Positions 8,335 to 15,922 of a stretch of 33,776 bases of DNA are shown piece by piece (the stretch's first letter is position 1; each line of letters opens with the position of its first letter). This DNA comes from Kiritimatiellia bacterium (GTDB lineage: Bacteria > Verrucomicrobiota > Kiritimatiellia > RFP12 > UBA1067). Under the pieces are notes generated by a model. That model was not told where the DNA came from, searched no databases, and saw nothing but the letters and a program-made list of their open reading frames with translations. The stretch spans positions 1 to 33,776 of the forward strand of contig JAGCFB010000065.1 in assembly GCA_017650345.1 (NCBI GenBank). The letters run 5' to 3'. The position numbers and the translations under genes were made by a program.

Positions 8335-9151
8335 TGCGCCACCTCCTGTGGAACCAGAGGTACTGCTCGGGATATGCCCTTATCGCAGCCTCCAGCCTGT
8401 CGTTCACGATCTGCGTCGCCGCGTCGCGGTCCGCGTCCTTGGCGAACCTGAGCGGATCCCCGCCGACGAGCTTGTAGCGGTACGGCGCGATGCGCACGAA
8501 CGTCCCGACGATCATCGGCGCGCCGCTGCGCATCGCAAGCCTCGTCGCGCTCGTGAAGGTGTAGGCGGTGCGTCCGAAGAACCGGAGCTTCGCGCCCTTC
8601 TTCGTGTGCTGATCGACGAGGATCGTCATCGCGGCCTTCGTGTCGCGCCACTGGCGCATCACGTCCGGCGTGAAGCCGTGGTTCTTGTCGATCACGGTGA
8701 TCTTCCCGCGGAAGTGGTGCTTCTTCATCCAGCCTGAGACGAGCTTCGAGTTCATCGTGCGCGCGATGGCGATCATCGGACGCGCGAACGACAGCAGGTT
8801 CGTCGCCGCCTCCCACACGCCGTGGTGCGCGCTCGCGACGATCACCGGCACGTCCGTCTCTTCGAGAAGGAGCCTGACCGCCTCGGGGCTCGCGCCCTCC
8901 ACGTCCAGGTGCTCGCGCCAGTTCTGCGCGTTGATGACGTTCGGGACGCAGAGCGCCTCCGCGATGTGCCCCGCGAGGTGGCGCCAGCTGGCCTTCGCCA
9001 TCCGGCGCGCCTCCTTGGGGTCGTCGGTCACGCCGCACTTGAGGATGTTCTCGGTCGCGAGCCTGCGGCGTCCCGGGAAGAACGGCCACAGGAGCGAGGC
9101 GAAGCCTGCTCCGAACCCGTATGCGTGGCGCTGTATGAAAGTAAGCTTCAT
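8327..9151 (-). CDS. lpxL: Lipid A biosynthesis acyltransferase, LpxL/HtrB family
   Basis: The 274-residue protein belongs to the lysophospholipid/lipid A acyltransferase family, which adds secondary acyl chains to lipid A from acyl-ACP at the inner membrane. The catalytic HX4E motif is visible as His109...Glu114 in ASAHHGVWEAA. Later blocks (VDQHTKKGAKLRFFGRTAYT, then the C-terminal YLWFHRRWR) are typical of LpxL. The second half of the family pattern, a run of Arg and Asp/Glu near MNSKLVSGWMKK, is also present. It overlaps hisD by 4 bases and the channel gene by 8. Which acyl chain it adds cannot be read from the sequence. Confidence 0.88.
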   Translation of the reverse strand: MKLTFIQRHAYGFGAGFASLLWPFFPGRRRLATENILKCGVTDDPKEARRMAKASWRHLAGHIAEALCVPNVINAQNWREHLDVEGASPEAVRLLLEETDVPVIVASAHHGVWEAATNLLSFARPMIAIARTMNSKLVSGWMKKHHFRGKITVIDKNHGFTPDVMRQWRDTKAAMTILVDQHTKKGAKLRFFGRTAYTFTSATRLAMRSGAPMIVGTFVRIAPYRYKLVGGDPLRFAKDADRDAATQIVNDRLEAAIRAYPEQYLWFHRRWRND

Positions 9152-10422
9152 TCGAACCGTATGGTTGCCGCGCGTCCGTGCGCGTCGAGTCCCTCGACGG
9201 ACGCGAACGCCTCGATGGTGGCGCGCGTCTCGCGGAGGTCGCCCTCTGTGAAGGAGACGAAGCTGTGGCGGCGGCGGAAGTCGTCCGGGGTGAGTCCGTT
9301 GAACATGTTCGCTGCGCCGCCCGTCGGGAGCACGTGGCTCGGACCCGCCACGAAGTCGCCTGCCGACTCCGGAGTCCAGGGGCCGGCGAAGACTGCGCCG
9401 GCGCTGCGGACGCCCTTCATCACCTTGAGCGCGTCCCTGGTCATTATCTCGAAGTGCTCCGGCGCGAAACGGTTCACCGCCTCCAGTCCGTCCGCGACGC
9501 CCTTCGCGACGACGATGAGCATCCCGTCCCTGTCGATGACGCGCCTGACCAGCGCCTTGCGGGACAACGTCTCCGTCTGGCGGAGCACCTCGGACCTGAT
9601 CGCCTCAGCGAGCTCGCGCGAGGTGCAGACGCAGAGGGACTTCTCCCAGCCGCTGCCGTGCTCGGCCTGCGACAGGAGGTCCGCCGCGATCCAGCGCACA
9701 TCGACGGAGCCGTCCGTCAGAACGGCGATCTCGCTCGGACCAGCCACCTGGTCGATGGCGACGTATCCGTAAACCTGGCGCTTGGCGGCCGTGACGAACG
9801 CGTTGCCGGGTCCGGCGATCTTCTGCACCTTGCGGCAGGTCTTCGTCCCGAACGCCATCATTCCGATGGCCTGGATCCCGCCGACGCGGTATATCTCGGT
9901 CGCCCCCGCGAGCAGAAGCGCGTAGAGGAGGACGGGATTCACCTCGCCGGTCTTACCGGCCGGCGTGCAGGCCACTATCTCGCGGACCCCGGCCGCCTTC
10001 GCAAGCGTGACGGTCATGACGGAGGTGGACGCGAGGGGCGCGGTCCCGCCCGGGATATAGACGCCCACGCGGTCCATCGGGGAGTAGAACTCGCCCGCGC
10101 TTCCGCCGCGCGGCGTCTTCATGGACCACCCCTCGCGAAGCGAAGCCTTGGAGAACTTCATCACGCGGCGGTGGGCGTCCTTGACGGCGCGGACGAGCCT
10201 GGGGTCGATGGACTTCTCGAGCTCGGCGACGTCGGCCTCGACGCGCAGTTCGCGTCCTTTGAAGCCCTCGAACTTCGCGACGTACCTGCGGACCGCGGAA
10301 TCGCCCTTCGCCTTGACGGCGGCGAGCACTTCGGCGGCGGCCTTCTCGGCCTCCTCCGGGAAGGCGGGGCGCGCGTTGAACCTCTCAACGCGCGGATCGC
10401 CGATGTCAACTATCCTCAGCAT
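9148..10422 (-). CDS. hisD: Histidinol dehydrogenase
   Basis: It oxidises L-histidinol to histidine in two NAD-dependent steps, the end of histidine synthesis. The 424-residue length is normal. The expected zinc ligands are visible: Gln252 and His255 in LLSQAEHGSG, Asp356 in TPESAGDFVAGPSHVLPT and His415 in EGLDAHGRA. The catalytic Glu322-His323 pair lies in RFAPEHFEI. GVYIPGGTAPLASTSVM and KIAGPGNAFVTAAKRQVYG are family signatures. It is the only his gene in the window, so the histidine genes are dispersed here. It lies 32 bases after ridA. Confidence 0.96.
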   Translation of the reverse strand: MLRIVDIGDPRVERFNARPAFPEEAEKAAAEVLAAVKAKGDSAVRRYVAKFEGFKGRELRVEADVAELEKSIDPRLVRAVKDAHRRVMKFSKASLREGWSMKTPRGGSAGEFYSPMDRVGVYIPGGTAPLASTSVMTVTLAKAAGVREIVACTPAGKTGEVNPVLLYALLLAGATEIYRVGGIQAIGMMAFGTKTCRKVQKIAGPGNAFVTAAKRQVYGYVAIDQVAGPSEIAVLTDGSVDVRWIAADLLSQAEHGSGWEKSLCVCTSRELAEAIRSEVLRQTETLSRKALVRRVIDRDGMLIVVAKGVADGLEAVNRFAPEHFEIMTRDALKVMKGVRSAGAVFAGPWTPESAGDFVAGPSHVLPTGGAANMFNGLTPDDFRRRHSFVSFTEGDLRETRATIEAFASVEGLDAHGRAATIRFE

Positions 10423-10454
10423 GGCTCAGGCTGGCTTGGTTGCGGGGGCGGGCC

Positions 10455-10832
10455 TCACGCGACGGCGATGCACTCGATCTCGACCTTGACGTCCTTGGGC
10501 AGGCGCGCCACCTCGACGCAGCTCCTCGCGGGCTTCGTGTCGCCGAACATCTCGGCATAGACGGCGTTGAGGGCGGCGAAATCGTTCATGTCCTTGATGA
10601 AGACCGTGGTCTTCACGACGTTGGAGAGGGAGGATCCGGCCTTTTCGAGGACGTTCCTGAGGTTCGTTATGGACTGGCGCGTCTGGTCCTCGATCGTGGT
10701 CGCCTCGACGGAATTGGTCGCGGGATTGATCGGAATCTGACCCGAGCAGAATATGAAGCTGCCAGCCTTCAGCGCCTGGCTGTAGGGTCCGAGCGCCTTC
10801 GGCGCCGCTTCGGTTGCAATAGTCTCGATCAT
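10455..10832 (-). CDS. ridA: RidA/YjgF/TdcF family enamine/imine deaminase
   Basis: The 125-residue protein matches the RidA family along its length. It hydrolyses reactive enamine/imine intermediates, chiefly 2-aminoacrylate, and so protects PLP enzymes in the cytoplasm. Signatures seen: [20 protein letters not shown] near the N-terminus, the [20 protein letters not shown] block with the substrate-binding Arg, and the glutamate near the C-terminus. As the first gene of a run that includes the PLP enzyme LysA, its placement makes biochemical sense, though this is inference. AAAGGAG stands about 8 bases before the ATG, and an extended -10 box lies further upstream. Confidence 0.94.
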   Translation of the reverse strand: MIETIATEAAPKALGPYSQALKAGSFIFCSGQIPINPATNSVEATTIEDQTRQSITNLRNVLEKAGSSLSNVVKTTVFIKDMNDFAALNAVYAEMFGDTKPARSCVEVARLPKDVKVEIECIAVA

Positions 10833-10861
10833 TGCAGTCTCCTTTTACTAGGTAATCAGTA

Positions 10862-10870
10862 TATTTTACC
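10862..10870 (-). promoter_or_regulatory. Extended -10 promoter for the ridA-to-BatD operon
   Basis: Read on the - strand this is TGGTAAAAT, a TGn extended -10 followed by TAAAAT. It ends 29 bases before the ridA ATG at 10832, and a good ribosome site (AAAGGAG) lies between. This is the only clear promoter found upstream of the ten-gene run, whose internal gaps are -17 to +32 bases. A clear -35 was not recognised. Confidence 0.55.
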
Positions 10871-10952
10871 ACACTATCGCCCCGCCGCCAAGTGCCACCG
10901 GCGCATAAAACGCCTAAAGCCCCGCATAACCCGCCATTCCGGCGATGATCCG

Positions 10953-10982
10953 TTGATTTCTCGCGCTGCTATATGGTAGAAT
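10953..10982 (+). promoter_or_regulatory. Promoter of the decayed GT8 gene
   Basis: TTGATT at 10953-10958 and TGGTAGAAT at 10974-10982 form a -35/extended -10 pair with an 18-base spacer. GGAAGG lies about 6 bases before the ATG at 11011. The promoter is divergent from that of ridA and seems intact although the gene downstream is broken. Confidence 0.5.
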
Positions 10983-11010
10983 AGGCGGGAAACATCCCCG
11001 GAAGGTCCAT

Positions 11011-11368
11011 ATGACGATCGCATACGCATGTGACATGAACTACGCCGCGTTGACGGCCATCAGCGCCGTGTCGGCTTCCCTTCAGCGAGGACGAGTATCT
11101 TGACGGACGGCGCAACGCCGCGATATACCACTTCTCAGGGCATACGCTGGGTCGTCCGTGGTTCACCAGCTCGCGGCACCCGCTGCGCAGCCGGTACTTG
11201 AAGGCCGCCCGCGCCGCAGGACTGGAGGACGCCGCCATGCAGACGCGTCCGATGGCGACGGACTACATGGCGCAGTATCTGCTGTGGCGGTTCCTGCCCC
11301 AGCCCCTTTTCGACACGGTCTGCCGCTGGATGTACCGCCTCCACATCCGCCGCTGCTACGGCGTCTGA
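11011..11368 (+). pseudogene. Family-8 glycosyltransferase remnant with a large internal deletion and frameshift
   Basis: The ATG at 11011 opens a frame reading MTIAYACDMNYAALTAISAVS, a typical GT8 N-terminus (nucleotide-sugar binding strand), which then meets a stop at 11101. A second frame from about 11069 reads RLPFSEDEYLDGRRNAAIY, then HFSGHTLGRPWF, and continues to a stop at 11366-11368 with YLKAARAAGL and FDTVCRWMYRLHIRRCYG. The H-x-x-G-x-x-x-P-W block is the GT8 C-terminal signature. Intact GT8 enzymes are ~300 residues; here about 25 N-terminal and 95 C-terminal residues survive, so roughly 170-180 codons that include the DxD motif are gone. Base composition is GC-rich like the surrounding chromosome, not like the following island. 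Confidence 0.72.
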
Positions 11369-11520
11369 CCTTTTATCATATATCGTCAGACCTTTTCTAG
11401 CAAAAGGTCTGATCTTTTTCAGTAAAAGGTCTGATCTTTTTGATCAAATCGTCAGACCTTTTCTAGTAAATCGTCAGACCTTTTACATCGTATCGTCAGA
11501 CCTTATCTCAGAACAGTCCA
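11367..11520 (+). repeat. Tandem array, seven units of exactly 22 bp
   Basis: Units start at 11367, 11389, 11411, 11433, 11455, 11477 and 11499, a constant 22-base step. Each starts GAYCTTTT (the last is GACCTTAT), then has eight variable bases, and ends either TCGTCA or AAGGTCT (the last unit ends differently). The variable parts are ATCATATA, CTAGCAAA, TCAGTAAA, TGATCAAA, CTAGTAAA and ACATCGTA in units 1 to 6. Two boundaries (2/3 and 3/4) read AAAAGGTCTGATCTTTT, a near palindrome that is partly the reverse complement of the others, so perfect 11-base inverted pairs arise (TCAGACCTTTT / AAAAGGTCTGA). The first unit overlaps the TGA of the GT8 remnant. A step of 22 is not a multiple of three, so this is not coding. 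One pair (11386-11412) is followed by TCTTTTT and could act as a terminator. Confidence 0.85.
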
Positions 11521-11691
11521 GACCACGACAACGAACGCCCTTACTGAACGCTCTGCATGGACAAAAGACAGTGTGCGTCATAGTCATTCATATCCATGCG
11601 AGAATCACGACGCCTTTTCGAACAGAGCGAGAATCCTCCACCCCTCACTCCATAATCGGCAGAGCGAACTCCTGCTGGATTTCGATTGCGG
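11521..11691. other. Gene-free stretch between the 22-bp array and the first island gene
   Basis: Together with the array this makes 362 bases without an intact gene (11369-11730). After the array only one further GACC (11521) keeps the 22-base register. I see no credible coding frame on either strand. The promoter of the GT2 gene occupies the last part. Confidence 0.5.
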
Positions 11692-11721
11692 TTGATTTGT
11701 CTCATGTGGATTTGATAGAAT
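11692..11721 (+). promoter_or_regulatory. Promoter of the GT2 gene, near-leaderless
   Basis: TTGATT at 11692-11697, an 18-base spacer and TGATAGAAT at 11713-11721 form a -35/extended -10 pair. Only 9 bases (TGTCGGCAA) separate the -10 from the ATG at 11731, so transcription should begin at or within a few bases of the start codon. No Shine-Dalgarno sequence is present. Confidence 0.6.
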
Positions 11722-11730
11722 TGTCGGCAA

Positions 11731-12660
11731 ATGACACAGACCAAACCAGACATATCCGTTGTCATCCCGACATTCAACCGCGCAATGATGGCATGTGACT
11801 GCATCGACAGCGTACTGTCGCAGACAGGCGCGACATTCGAAGTCATAGTCGTTGACGACTGCTCCAAGGATGACACGGGAGAACGAATCAGGACGAAGTA
11901 CGGCAACGACAAACGCGTGAAGTACATCCGCAACGACAAGAACTCTCTCGCGGCTAGGTCCCGCAACAACGGAGCAAGGGTATCGTGCGGAAGATACATA
12001 TTTTTTCTCGACGACGACAATATCCTTGAGCCAAATGCCTTGTCCGAACTCCTTGAATGCTTTAAAAGGCATCCTGACGCCGGGCTTGTCGCACCATTGG
12101 CCATTCAGAAGCGAACTGTCGGGGCTGAACTGATTTGGACTTTAGGTAGCGATTTCAACAGATGGACGTCGCAGCCCAAGGACAGACTCCCCAACCTGCC
12201 GCTATGCCAGCTGCCGCCTGAACCTGTGGATTGGCCTACTACATACAGTCCCAACGCATACATGGTTTCACGAGAGGCGTACGACGCTGCTGACGGATTC
12301 GACAATCGTTTTGGCATAATGTTCGACGAATCCGATTTTGGCTGGAGAGTAGTCAGTACAGGACGCTCGGCATGGATCACATCACGGGCCAGAACTAAGC
12401 ACCTTGGTTATGTCGAGCCTGGTTGCGCAACCAAACTTCGTCTGCTGGGCATTGAAAAGCCATATCGAACCTATTCCTTTGGCCGCAACAGGCTTCGCTT
12501 CGCAAGGCGACACTTCAACATTGCGCAGATTCTTTCCGTAACTCTCGTTTTTGCGCCACTTTCCGCTGTATACTACGGATTTGTCGCCCTCAAGAACCGA
12601 CGTCCCGACATCGCCTGGGCATATGTCAAAGGCACACTCGCCGGTATCTTCGGACTTTAA
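11731..12660 (+). CDS. Family-2 glycosyltransferase
   Basis: The 309-residue protein has a GT-A fold transferase domain: ISVVIPTFNRAMMACDCIDS (~8-27), FEVIVVDDCSKDDT (~36-49) and YIFFLDDDNILEPNAL (~88-103), in which the DDD supplies the metal and nucleotide-sugar ligands. FDESDFGWRVVSTGR (~197-211) matches the usual ED/ESD acceptor-side motif of rhamnosyltransferase-like members. A hydrophobic stretch near the C-terminus (ILSVTLVFAPLSAVYYGFVA) may anchor it to the membrane. It is the first gene of the lower-GC polysaccharide island, with the flippase gene next on the same strand. Donor and acceptor sugars are not predictable. Confidence 0.88.
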   Translation: MTQTKPDISVVIPTFNRAMMACDCIDSVLSQTGATFEVIVVDDCSKDDTGERIRTKYGNDKRVKYIRNDKNSLAARSRNNGARVSCGRYIFFLDDDNILEPNALSELLECFKRHPDAGLVAPLAIQKRTVGAELIWTLGSDFNRWTSQPKDRLPNLPLCQLPPEPVDWPTTYSPNAYMVSREAYDAADGFDNRFGIMFDESDFGWRVVSTGRSAWITSRARTKHLGYVEPGCATKLRLLGIEKPYRTYSFGRNRLRFARRHFNIAQILSVTLVFAPLSAVYYGFVALKNRRPDIAWAYVKGTLAGIFGL

Positions 12661-12807
12661 CGCTTACCCAATCTGTCAGCAACTGGGGATATTCCAGTGC
12701 TCGGCAAGCTCGGCAAGCCGCCGTGGTTCGTGGTTCGCGCCGGTAGGCGCCACGATTCCCCGCCCAGCCAATCAAAGCTTTGCCCATAAGCCGCAAACAC
12801 GTATATT

Positions 12808-12816
12808 TGATATAAT
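12808..12816 (+). promoter_or_regulatory. Extended -10 promoter of the flippase gene, leaderless geometry
   Basis: TGATATAAT, a perfect TGn plus TATAAT, ends only 6 bases (ACCAGC) before the ATG at 12823. With normal spacing the transcript would start on or next to the A of the ATG. The upstream gap 12661-12807 has no gene; it contains GC-rich short repeats such as CTCGGCAAG, twice in a row. Confidence 0.62.
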
Positions 12817-12822
12817 ACCAGC

Positions 12823-14157
12823 ATGCGGCAACTTCTCGACAAACTCCACGCGCGGCTCGGCGACTTCTGGTGGTACTCGCTGATGCTCTTCTGCGCTTGC
12901 CGCGCAGCGGACTTGCTCAACGCGTTCGTCGGCCTGTGGCTCGTGCCGAAGTACGTCGACCCTTCCGAGCTCGGCGCGGTTATGCCTCTTACCCAATTCG
13001 CCAACTTCCTCGCAATTCCCGTCGCCGCATTTGCCAACACCTTCCGCAATGAGCTGACCCGTCTTTCCATAAACAAGGAATTCGGCAAACTCAAAACCCT
13101 GGTGCGCGGCGTATTTGCCGCGACTGCAGTTTTTCTCTTCGTCGCTATCGTCGTCGCGCGATTCCTTCTCCCCGCCTTCCTTGAGCGTATCAGAATTGTC
13201 GAAGGCTCGCTCGGCCTCGTCATCATCGCGGCCTCGTTCGTCAGCGCCGTCGCGCCAATCTACTCCAACGCGCTCCAGGCGCTCAAGAAGTTCAAGGCGC
13301 AATCGATCCTCAGCGTCGTCGGCGCACCTGTGCGCCTCATAGCGATGCTTATCGCAATGCCCTTCCGCGCCATCACCGGCTACTTCGTCGGCCAAGCCGC
13401 GACGCCCACGTTCTCCATCGCCGCCTCGGTCGTCGCCCTGCGCAGGGAACTCGCGGTCAAGGCGGAGCCATATTGGAGCAAAGAAATTTCAGGAAGATTT
13501 GCAAAGATTTTTATTTTCTTCCTCTGTTGGGGACTTTCCGGCGGTTTCTGCTTACTCATTGAATCCACAGTGCTTAGGCAACGACTACCAGACATCGATT
13601 CTGCGGGTTACTACATGGCGACGCGATTCTCAGAAATCGCGAACTTCTTGGCCGCAACACTTACATTTACAATATTCCCATTTGCGGCAGAGATTGCAGC
13701 CAAAGACGGAGACACGCGTCCACTTGTGATTAGAACTACGATGGCTGTATTTATTTTTAGCGCAATCATTGTTGTCCCCTTTGTATTTTGGGGAAGGGAC
13801 ATACTAAACCTTCTTCCGCACGGCGAGTGCTACTCCGATTATTGGTGGGCTATACCATGGGCAATAGGGATTGGAACTTTAGGCTCTTTCAATTCACTAT
13901 ACACAACTGCCGAGATATCTGCCGACAGATTTCAGTTCTTAAAATGGATGATTCCAGTAGAGATTCTTTATCCAGTTCTCCTTCTCCTTGTAACAGGACA
14001 TGGATATTTCATCAATATTCTCCCTGTGGAATGCACAAATTTTCTGACAACCCACAACATCAACAAGCTTGAAACAATGCTTTGCTGGATGACAGTAGTT
14101 GCCGTTGCGAAAAGCAGCATATGCCTAATGTCAATGTCGCTCCGCAGAAGTCACTAA
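12823..14157 (+). CDS. Polysaccharide flippase (Wzx/MATE-like oligosaccharide exporter)
   Basis: The 444-residue protein is hydrophobic throughout, with roughly 12 predicted membrane segments, for example around 20-40, 120-140, 150-165, 225-245, 300-325 and 370-390. This is the layout of lipid-linked oligosaccharide flippases of the MOP superfamily. No short motif proves the family; size, topology and the neighbouring transferases support it. It would move undecaprenyl-linked sugar units across the inner membrane. The first ~210 codons are GC-rich with many C/G third positions, while from about base 13,470 the codons turn AT-rich. The gene therefore looks like a recombinant of two sources. 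It converges on the next gene with 8 bases between stops. Confidence 0.75.
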   Translation: MRQLLDKLHARLGDFWWYSLMLFCACRAADLLNAFVGLWLVPKYVDPSELGAVMPLTQFANFLAIPVAAFANTFRNELTRLSINKEFGKLKTLVRGVFAATAVFLFVAIVVARFLLPAFLERIRIVEGSLGLVIIAASFVSAVAPIYSNALQALKKFKAQSILSVVGAPVRLIAMLIAMPFRAITGYFVGQAATPTFSIAASVVALRRELAVKAEPYWSKEISGRFAKIFIFFLCWGLSGGFCLLIESTVLRQRLPDIDSAGYYMATRFSEIANFLAATLTFTIFPFAAEIAAKDGDTRPLVIRTTMAVFIFSAIIVVPFVFWGRDILNLLPHGECYSDYWWAIPWAIGIGTLGSFNSLYTTAEISADRFQFLKWMIPVEILYPVLLLLVTGHGYFINILPVECTNFLTTHNINKLETMLCWMTVVAVAKSSICLMSMSLRRSH

Positions 14158-14165
14158 TTACTATA

Positions 14166-15134
14166 TCAATGGTTAAATATTGCCTTTGTCTGCCTTATAA
14201 AACGCTGATGATCTTCTCGAATAAACGCACGATAGTCCTCAAAATCCAGCTGCCGTGAATCGTAATGCTCAAGGCAGTCAGAAATCAAATCAACAATCTT
14301 CGGTATCTCGCTCTGGACATCTTTAAACTTATAGCAATCGTCGATTGGCATGTCCTCATGAAAAGCCGCAGCCCCCCGTCTTGATGTTATCACGATACAC
14401 CCTGCCATGACTGCCTCTCTAGGAAATCTATCTTTGCCTGGATGATTGCCGAAATCAATGTAAACTTTGGCACGTCTGCACCAATCATGCACTTCAACCG
14501 GCGACATACTCTGCAACGCTATAAACCTAAAAGATTTAGGCGAAGCCTTTATAATGCGCCTTGTGAATGTAAGTCCCTTTGCAGGATTATACAATATAAC
14601 ATCCTCTCTGTGAGCACTCATATCGATTGGCTCAAGGTGCTCCTTGCCAAGATAATCCATAAGGAAATGTGCATTCGTTGCCCCCATTCGCCTGACAAAG
14701 ACCATAGCGTATTGCGACTGACACATATGAACTATCGATGCGTCTTTGAAATTGACATTCCTTTTAAATAGCCTGTCCCTTAGCAAGTTAATCATGTCTC
14801 GTGGACCGCACACCTTTAGCGGCCTAGTATAATTATCTACAGATAACCACCAAATGTATTTTGTCATCAAAGGGAATCTGGGAATAAAGTCTGTACAAGT
14901 CTCTGGTATTACCAATTTTGCATTCGCAGAATCTTCAACAGTCAAAACATATGGCACATTGAACCTCTTAAACCGTTCATGCACGACTGCACCAAAATCT
15001 TTTACATTAATATAGAGCATAAAAGCACTAATATCTAACTTCAACAGTTCGTAACATAGTGCATGCGCAGCCTCAGTACCTCCCGTAGCAACATGAGCAG
15101 GACATACAACATAAACTGGACAACTTTTATTCAT
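14166..15134 (-). CDS. GT-B type glycosyltransferase-like protein
   Basis: The 322-residue protein starts with a Rossmann-like opening (CPVYVVCPAHVATGGTEAAH), the loop often seen at the acceptor side of GT-B enzymes. It ends with a donor-side pattern, VYIDFGNHPGKDRFPREAVM, then AGCIVITSRRGAAAFHEDMP. The REAVMAGC...G pattern resembles the E-x7-E region of GT4-like enzymes without matching it exactly. I chose the ATG at 15134 because it shares an A with the TAA of the upstream gene (TAATG). An upstream ATG at 15149 would add MGSCL and overlap that gene by 16 bases. It is the last gene of a three-gene - strand set. Confidence 0.65.
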   Translation of the reverse strand: MNKSCPVYVVCPAHVATGGTEAAHALCYELLKLDISAFMLYINVKDFGAVVHERFKRFNVPYVLTVEDSANAKLVIPETCTDFIPRFPLMTKYIWWLSVDNYTRPLKVCGPRDMINLLRDRLFKRNVNFKDASIVHMCQSQYAMVFVRRMGATNAHFLMDYLGKEHLEPIDMSAHREDVILYNPAKGLTFTRRIIKASPKSFRFIALQSMSPVEVHDWCRRAKVYIDFGNHPGKDRFPREAVMAGCIVITSRRGAAAFHEDMPIDDCYKFKDVQSEIPKIVDLISDCLEHYDSRQLDFEDYRAFIREDHQRFIRQTKAIFNH

Positions 15135-15922
15135 TAAACACGATCCCATTTTGTAAAATATTTCAAGAATCCCACAGCATGAAAGCCAAGCGGCGCCTCT
15201 GCTGGCAAAAAAGCGTCATTGAGTTCAACCGAGAAGTTGGACGCCTCTTCAAGTGTCGGCCACTTTATGTCTTTCACAGCATTGCGAAACCAGAAGCGTA
15301 GAGTCTTGCAATAGAAGGTATCGTCTCCGAGGATATACCACCAGTAGGGCACATGTCTGAACCATTTCTTGTAGACCTTAGAAGCTGCTTCGCACAGTCT
15401 TTTCGAACGAAGCGAAAATCCACCGTTCCCAACGCAGTATTTATAGGGATAAACATCATAATATGTCGAATGATGCACCCAAGGCGCACCAATATAATCC
15501 CATTTTCCAACAAACTCCTCAAGACCTGGACGCATCGGGAAGCCATCATCCTGTACAATGAGGGCGTAGTCGGTCGCAAATCGTGCATGGAGATTTTCCA
15601 CCATATCCAACGCCAATGTCTTGATTCTCCCAGGGATAAGCTTCTCGGCTATCTTCACCTCGATGTGAAATCTGGCGCAAAAGGACATCAGGGCATCCGT
15701 TTTCAGATTTGTCACAAGCACTGACGGCATTATCCCTTGAGTCTGAAATGTCTTCAGAAACGCAAATTCCGTCCGCCAAAAGCAGGAGTCATATTCTTTT
15801 TCACTCTGAAAATAATATGCGATGACAGTGACATTGCGTATCTTAGAGTCAACAAATGACTCTTTGCGCAAAGATTCAATGTTCCGTCTCTGCCATTCGA
15901 TGAGTTCAACAGGACAAGCCAT
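15134..15922 (-). CDS. DUF5672 family protein, putative glycosyltransferase
   Basis: The 262-residue protein has the DUF5672 core: ALIVQDDGFPMRPGLEEFVG, WDYIGAPW, VGNGGFSLRSKRLCEAA, GDDTFYCK and, near the end, PLGFHAVG. The QDDG motif looks like a DxD metal site of a GT-A fold, and DUF5672 genes are regularly found in glycan clusters, so transferase activity is likely but not shown. It follows the previous gene with no gap (TAG directly before ATG; AGGAGG 8 bases upstream inside that gene). A paralogue lies at 18065-18799. Confidence 0.8.
   Translation of the reverse strand: MACPVELIEWQRRNIESLRKESFVDSKIRNVTVIAYYFQSEKEYDSCFWRTEFAFLKTFQTQGIMPSVLVTNLKTDALMSFCARFHIEVKIAEKLIPGRIKTLALDMVENLHARFATDYALIVQDDGFPMRPGLEEFVGKWDYIGAPWVHHSTYYDVYPYKYCVGNGGFSLRSKRLCEAASKVYKKWFRHVPYWWYILGDDTFYCKTLRFWFRNAVKDIKWPTLEEASNFSVELNDAFLPAEAPLGFHAVGFLKYFTKWDRV

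Noticed and set aside
10969-11344. Two - strand frames (89 and 69 codons) over the GT8 remnant
   Set aside because: The + strand has recognisable GT8 sequence in two frames. The antisense frames have no domain and no ribosome site.
11367-11520. CRISPR array
   Set aside because: The constant part is at most 14 bases and the variable part 8 bases, far below CRISPR sizes. No cas gene is present and the constant part is not uniform.
11541-12104. Two overlapping - strand frames against the GT2 gene
   Set aside because: They overlap the conserved GT2 domain on the other strand, show no domain or ribosome site, and are composition shadows.
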